Position numbers and translations under genes: made by a program
Notes under the pieces: model-generated
The model's database searches: none
What the model was told of the DNA's origin: nothing
What the model saw: only the letters and a program-made list of their open reading frames with translations
In this document: positions 49,971-51,300 of the stretch, piece by piece
How positions within the stretch are numbered: the stretch's first letter is position 1
Layout of the letters: each line of letters starts with the position of its first letter
Assembly (NCBI GenBank): GCA_016744295.1
Contig: JADGEQ010000048.1
Location: 1-51,300, forward strand
Reading direction: 5' to 3'
DNA: 51,300 bases
DNA from: Desulfobacteraceae bacterium
Lineage (GTDB): Bacteria > Desulfobacterota > Desulfobacteria > Desulfobacterales > Desulfobacteraceae

Positions 49971-50270
49971 ATGGAAAATGAAATTGCAGCCAAAAAATTA
50001 GCAGAACTTGGACACATAACAAGACTTTCGATTTTTCGATATCTTGTCAAAGTAGGAGACCAAGGGGCTCCGGTGGGCCAGATTCAAGAAGAACTTGATG
50101 TTCCAGGCTCAACTTTGTCACATCACATCAGTAGATTGGTCTCAGTTGGTTTGATTAAACAAATGAGGGAAAGCAGAATACTTTACTGTATCCCACAATT
50201 TGATGTTTTGGATGAGCTTGTAGCGTTTCTTAAGTCCGAGTGCTGCACGGAAGCAAAATATAAGCCGTAA
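49971..50270 (+). CDS. ArsR/SmtB family metalloregulator
   Basis: A 99-residue winged-helix repressor: AELGHITRLSIFRYLVKVG, then the recognition region VPGSTLSHHISRLVSVGLI and wing RESRILYCI. There is no N-terminal CVC; the metal or arsenical site is probably the C-terminal Cys pair (KSECCTEAK) with the Cys in LYCI. It precedes a permease of the ArsP type by 65 bp, which it should control. Confidence 0.9.
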   Translation: MENEIAAKKLAELGHITRLSIFRYLVKVGDQGAPVGQIQEELDVPGSTLSHHISRLVSVGLIKQMRESRILYCIPQFDVLDELVAFLKSECCTEAKYKP

Positions 50271-50335
50271 TATTTTTTTGATTAGACATTTCGAAGTATT
50301 TAGAAATATAGAATAAATAAAAGAGAGAAATTATT

Positions 50336-51265
50336 GTGACGACTGAACTTTACAAAATAGCGGATTTCATGGTTAAAGCGTTTATCCATATTTGGCCTTA
50401 TCTTGTTATCACTATACCGATTGCTGTAGCGGTTAATATGTCTGGGGCTTCAAAACATATAAAGCGTGCTTTTGATGCGGGGCCTATTGTAGCCATCTTG
50501 CTGGCAACAATAGTCGGTGCCTTCAGTCCTTTTTGCTCATGTGGTGTGATCCCTGTCATTGCTGCCTTGTTAATCGGTGGAGTCCCCCTTCCTCCTGTAA
50601 TGGCTTTCTGGATCGCATCTCCTTCTATGGACCCTGAAATTTTCTTTTTAAGTGTTGGGACAATTGGCTGGGATTTAGCAATTTGGCGATTACTTGGCAC
50701 ACTGGTTATGAGCTTAAGCGCAGGGTTCATCACTCACGCCCTGATGCAGGTAGGATGGATCCGTCCTGATATTCTTAAACGGAAAACAGAATTCATTGTA
50801 TTTCAAAAGTCTTCAAAGATAAAACGAACAGTTTTTTCTTTCACTTCAAATTTTAAACGTCTGTTTTCCTTTAAAGCGAAATCGTTAATTCCTGCTCAGG
50901 CTTCAGCTTGTTGTGTTGAGGGTTCGGTAAATGCGATTCAAATTCAGCCTTCTACACCTACAGAAACAAAAACTCGAGACTCCTGCACTACAGACAATAG
51001 TTCAGAATCATATGGGTGCTCTGGGGAAAAATCATTCTGGAAACGATTGGGCAAGGAATCTATGGATGCCACATTAATGGTAATTAAATTTATGACTTTG
51101 GCATTTTTTCTGGAAGCATTAATTATCTTTTATGTGCCTCAAGAATTTATTACAAGCATTATGGGTAAAGATAACGCCTGGGCGATTATCACAGCTACGT
51201 TTGTCGATGGTCATGTTAAATTGAGCCAAAAATGGTCATTAGAAAATGAGCCACTAGGGAATTGA
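50336..51265 (+). CDS. Permease (DUF318/ArsP-YraQ family), 3' end replaced by insertion
   Basis: A membrane permease of 309 residues with GTG start. About residues 15-140 hold TM1-4 with the hallmark FSPFCSCGVIPVIAALLIGG and FWIASPSMDPEIFF. A long cytoplasmic loop (~150-245) has Cys residues (ACCVEG, SCTTD, GCSGE), and one TM (~250-270) resumes with the conserved DATLMVIKF. The sequence then changes abruptly at about residue 290 to non-family sequence (FVDGHVKLSQKWSLENEPLGN) and stops, so the last TM segments are lost. ArsP pumps trivalent organoarsenicals; DUF318 members can also move Cu or other metals. Function is probably broken. Confidence 0.8.
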   Translation: MTTELYKIADFMVKAFIHIWPYLVITIPIAVAVNMSGASKHIKRAFDAGPIVAILLATIVGAFSPFCSCGVIPVIAALLIGGVPLPPVMAFWIASPSMDPEIFFLSVGTIGWDLAIWRLLGTLVMSLSAGFITHALMQVGWIRPDILKRKTEFIVFQKSSKIKRTVFSFTSNFKRLFSFKAKSLIPAQASACCVEGSVNAIQIQPSTPTETKTRDSCTTDNSSESYGCSGEKSFWKRLGKESMDATLMVIKFMTLAFFLEALIIFYVPQEFITSIMGKDNAWAIITATFVDGHVKLSQKWSLENEPLGN

Positions 51266-51300
51266 ACAGGGGGGACCGCAGGTTCACTCCCCCCTGTTCA
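51202..51300 (+). mobile_element. Probable left end of an IS21-family insertion sequence
   Basis: From TGT at 51202 two 22-bp repeats follow each other at 25-bp spacing (51207-51228 and 51232-51253, 18 of 22 identical, sharing ATGGTCAT...AAA...TGAGCCA). Multiple terminal repeats of this kind at a TGT end are a mark of IS21-family elements. The permease frame breaks at the same place. The transposase genes would be past the window edge. Confidence 0.5.
51263..51300. repeat. Perfect 12-bp inverted repeat (hairpin) at the window end
   Basis: TGAACAGGGGGG (51263-51274) and CCCCCCTGTTCA (51289-51300) with a 14-base loop. The permease stop codon is part of the left arm. The sequence after it is not visible. 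Confidence 0.8.

Noticed and set aside
1..51300. tRNA, rRNA or CRISPR arrays
   Set aside because: I looked through the intergenic spaces and saw no cloverleaf-like end with CCA context, no rRNA-like stretch and no regularly spaced repeats.

Overview
The window looks like a chromosome segment of a strictly anaerobic, metabolically versatile member of the Desulfobacterota, most likely a sulfate reducer of the Desulfobacteraceae type. This is inferred from gene content: an NfnAB-type NADH/ferredoxin:NADP transhydrogenase pair, a CooT-family nickel protein beside DUF3842, a GTP-type PEP carboxykinase, a C_GCAxxG_C_C protein, TAXI-type TRAP transport and PAS-rich hybrid kinases. I cannot name a species.

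Layout. 1-3.2 kb: a partial amidohydrolase, an MBL-fold hydrolase and an M20 peptidase. 3.4-4.1 kb: an AT-rich NYN/LOTUS gene. 4.3-10.2 kb: a GcvT-SHMT fusion, a C_GCAxxG_C_C protein and a PlsB-like acyltransferase fused to a GpsA-like domain. 10.2-17.7 kb: an AT-rich minus-strand island for acidic amino acid uptake and conversion (TAXI receptor, fused TRAP permease, DauR/YheO-type regulator, aspartate dehydrogenase, Asp/Glu racemase), with a decayed universal stress gene, a truncated second regulator and a D-cysteine desulfhydrase remnant. A 462-bp perfect direct repeat, the 3' end of the plsB-gpsA gene, lies on both sides of the island. 18.2-25 kb: DUF3786, MFS, PHP phosphoesterase, PEPCK, a small membrane peptide and an enolase-superfamily enzyme. 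25-27.5 kb: FKBP isomerase, M19 dipeptidase and TetR with a candidate operator. 27.8-31.6 kb: NfnA/NfnB, then CooT, DUF3842 and thymidylate kinase on the other strand. 31.7-38.5 kb: two paralogous hybrid histidine kinases and an XRE-cupin regulator. 38.8-42.6 kb: a chemoreceptor and a YtcJ-type amidohydrolase separated by a potentially structured spacer. 42.7-49.8 kb: MaoC, an M23 peptidase, then a thiamine-precursor uptake and salvage operon (ABC importer, ThiM, ThiE, ThiD) behind a TPP riboswitch. 50-51.3 kb: ArsR plus a DUF318/ArsP-like permease whose 3' end is cut by what looks like an IS21-family terminus.

How it works together. The island would import acidic amino acids and interconvert or deaminate them to C4 acids. 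The thi operon salvages pyrimidine and thiazole moieties under TPP control. Nfn couples NADH, ferredoxin and NADP pools, and PEPCK links C4 acids to PEP. The strongest unusual signals are the repeat-bounded island with several decaying genes, the two multi-domain fusions (GcvT-SHMT; acyltransferase-GpsA with a lost catalytic lysine), the near-identical promoters of the paralogous regulators, and the transposon end at the right edge.
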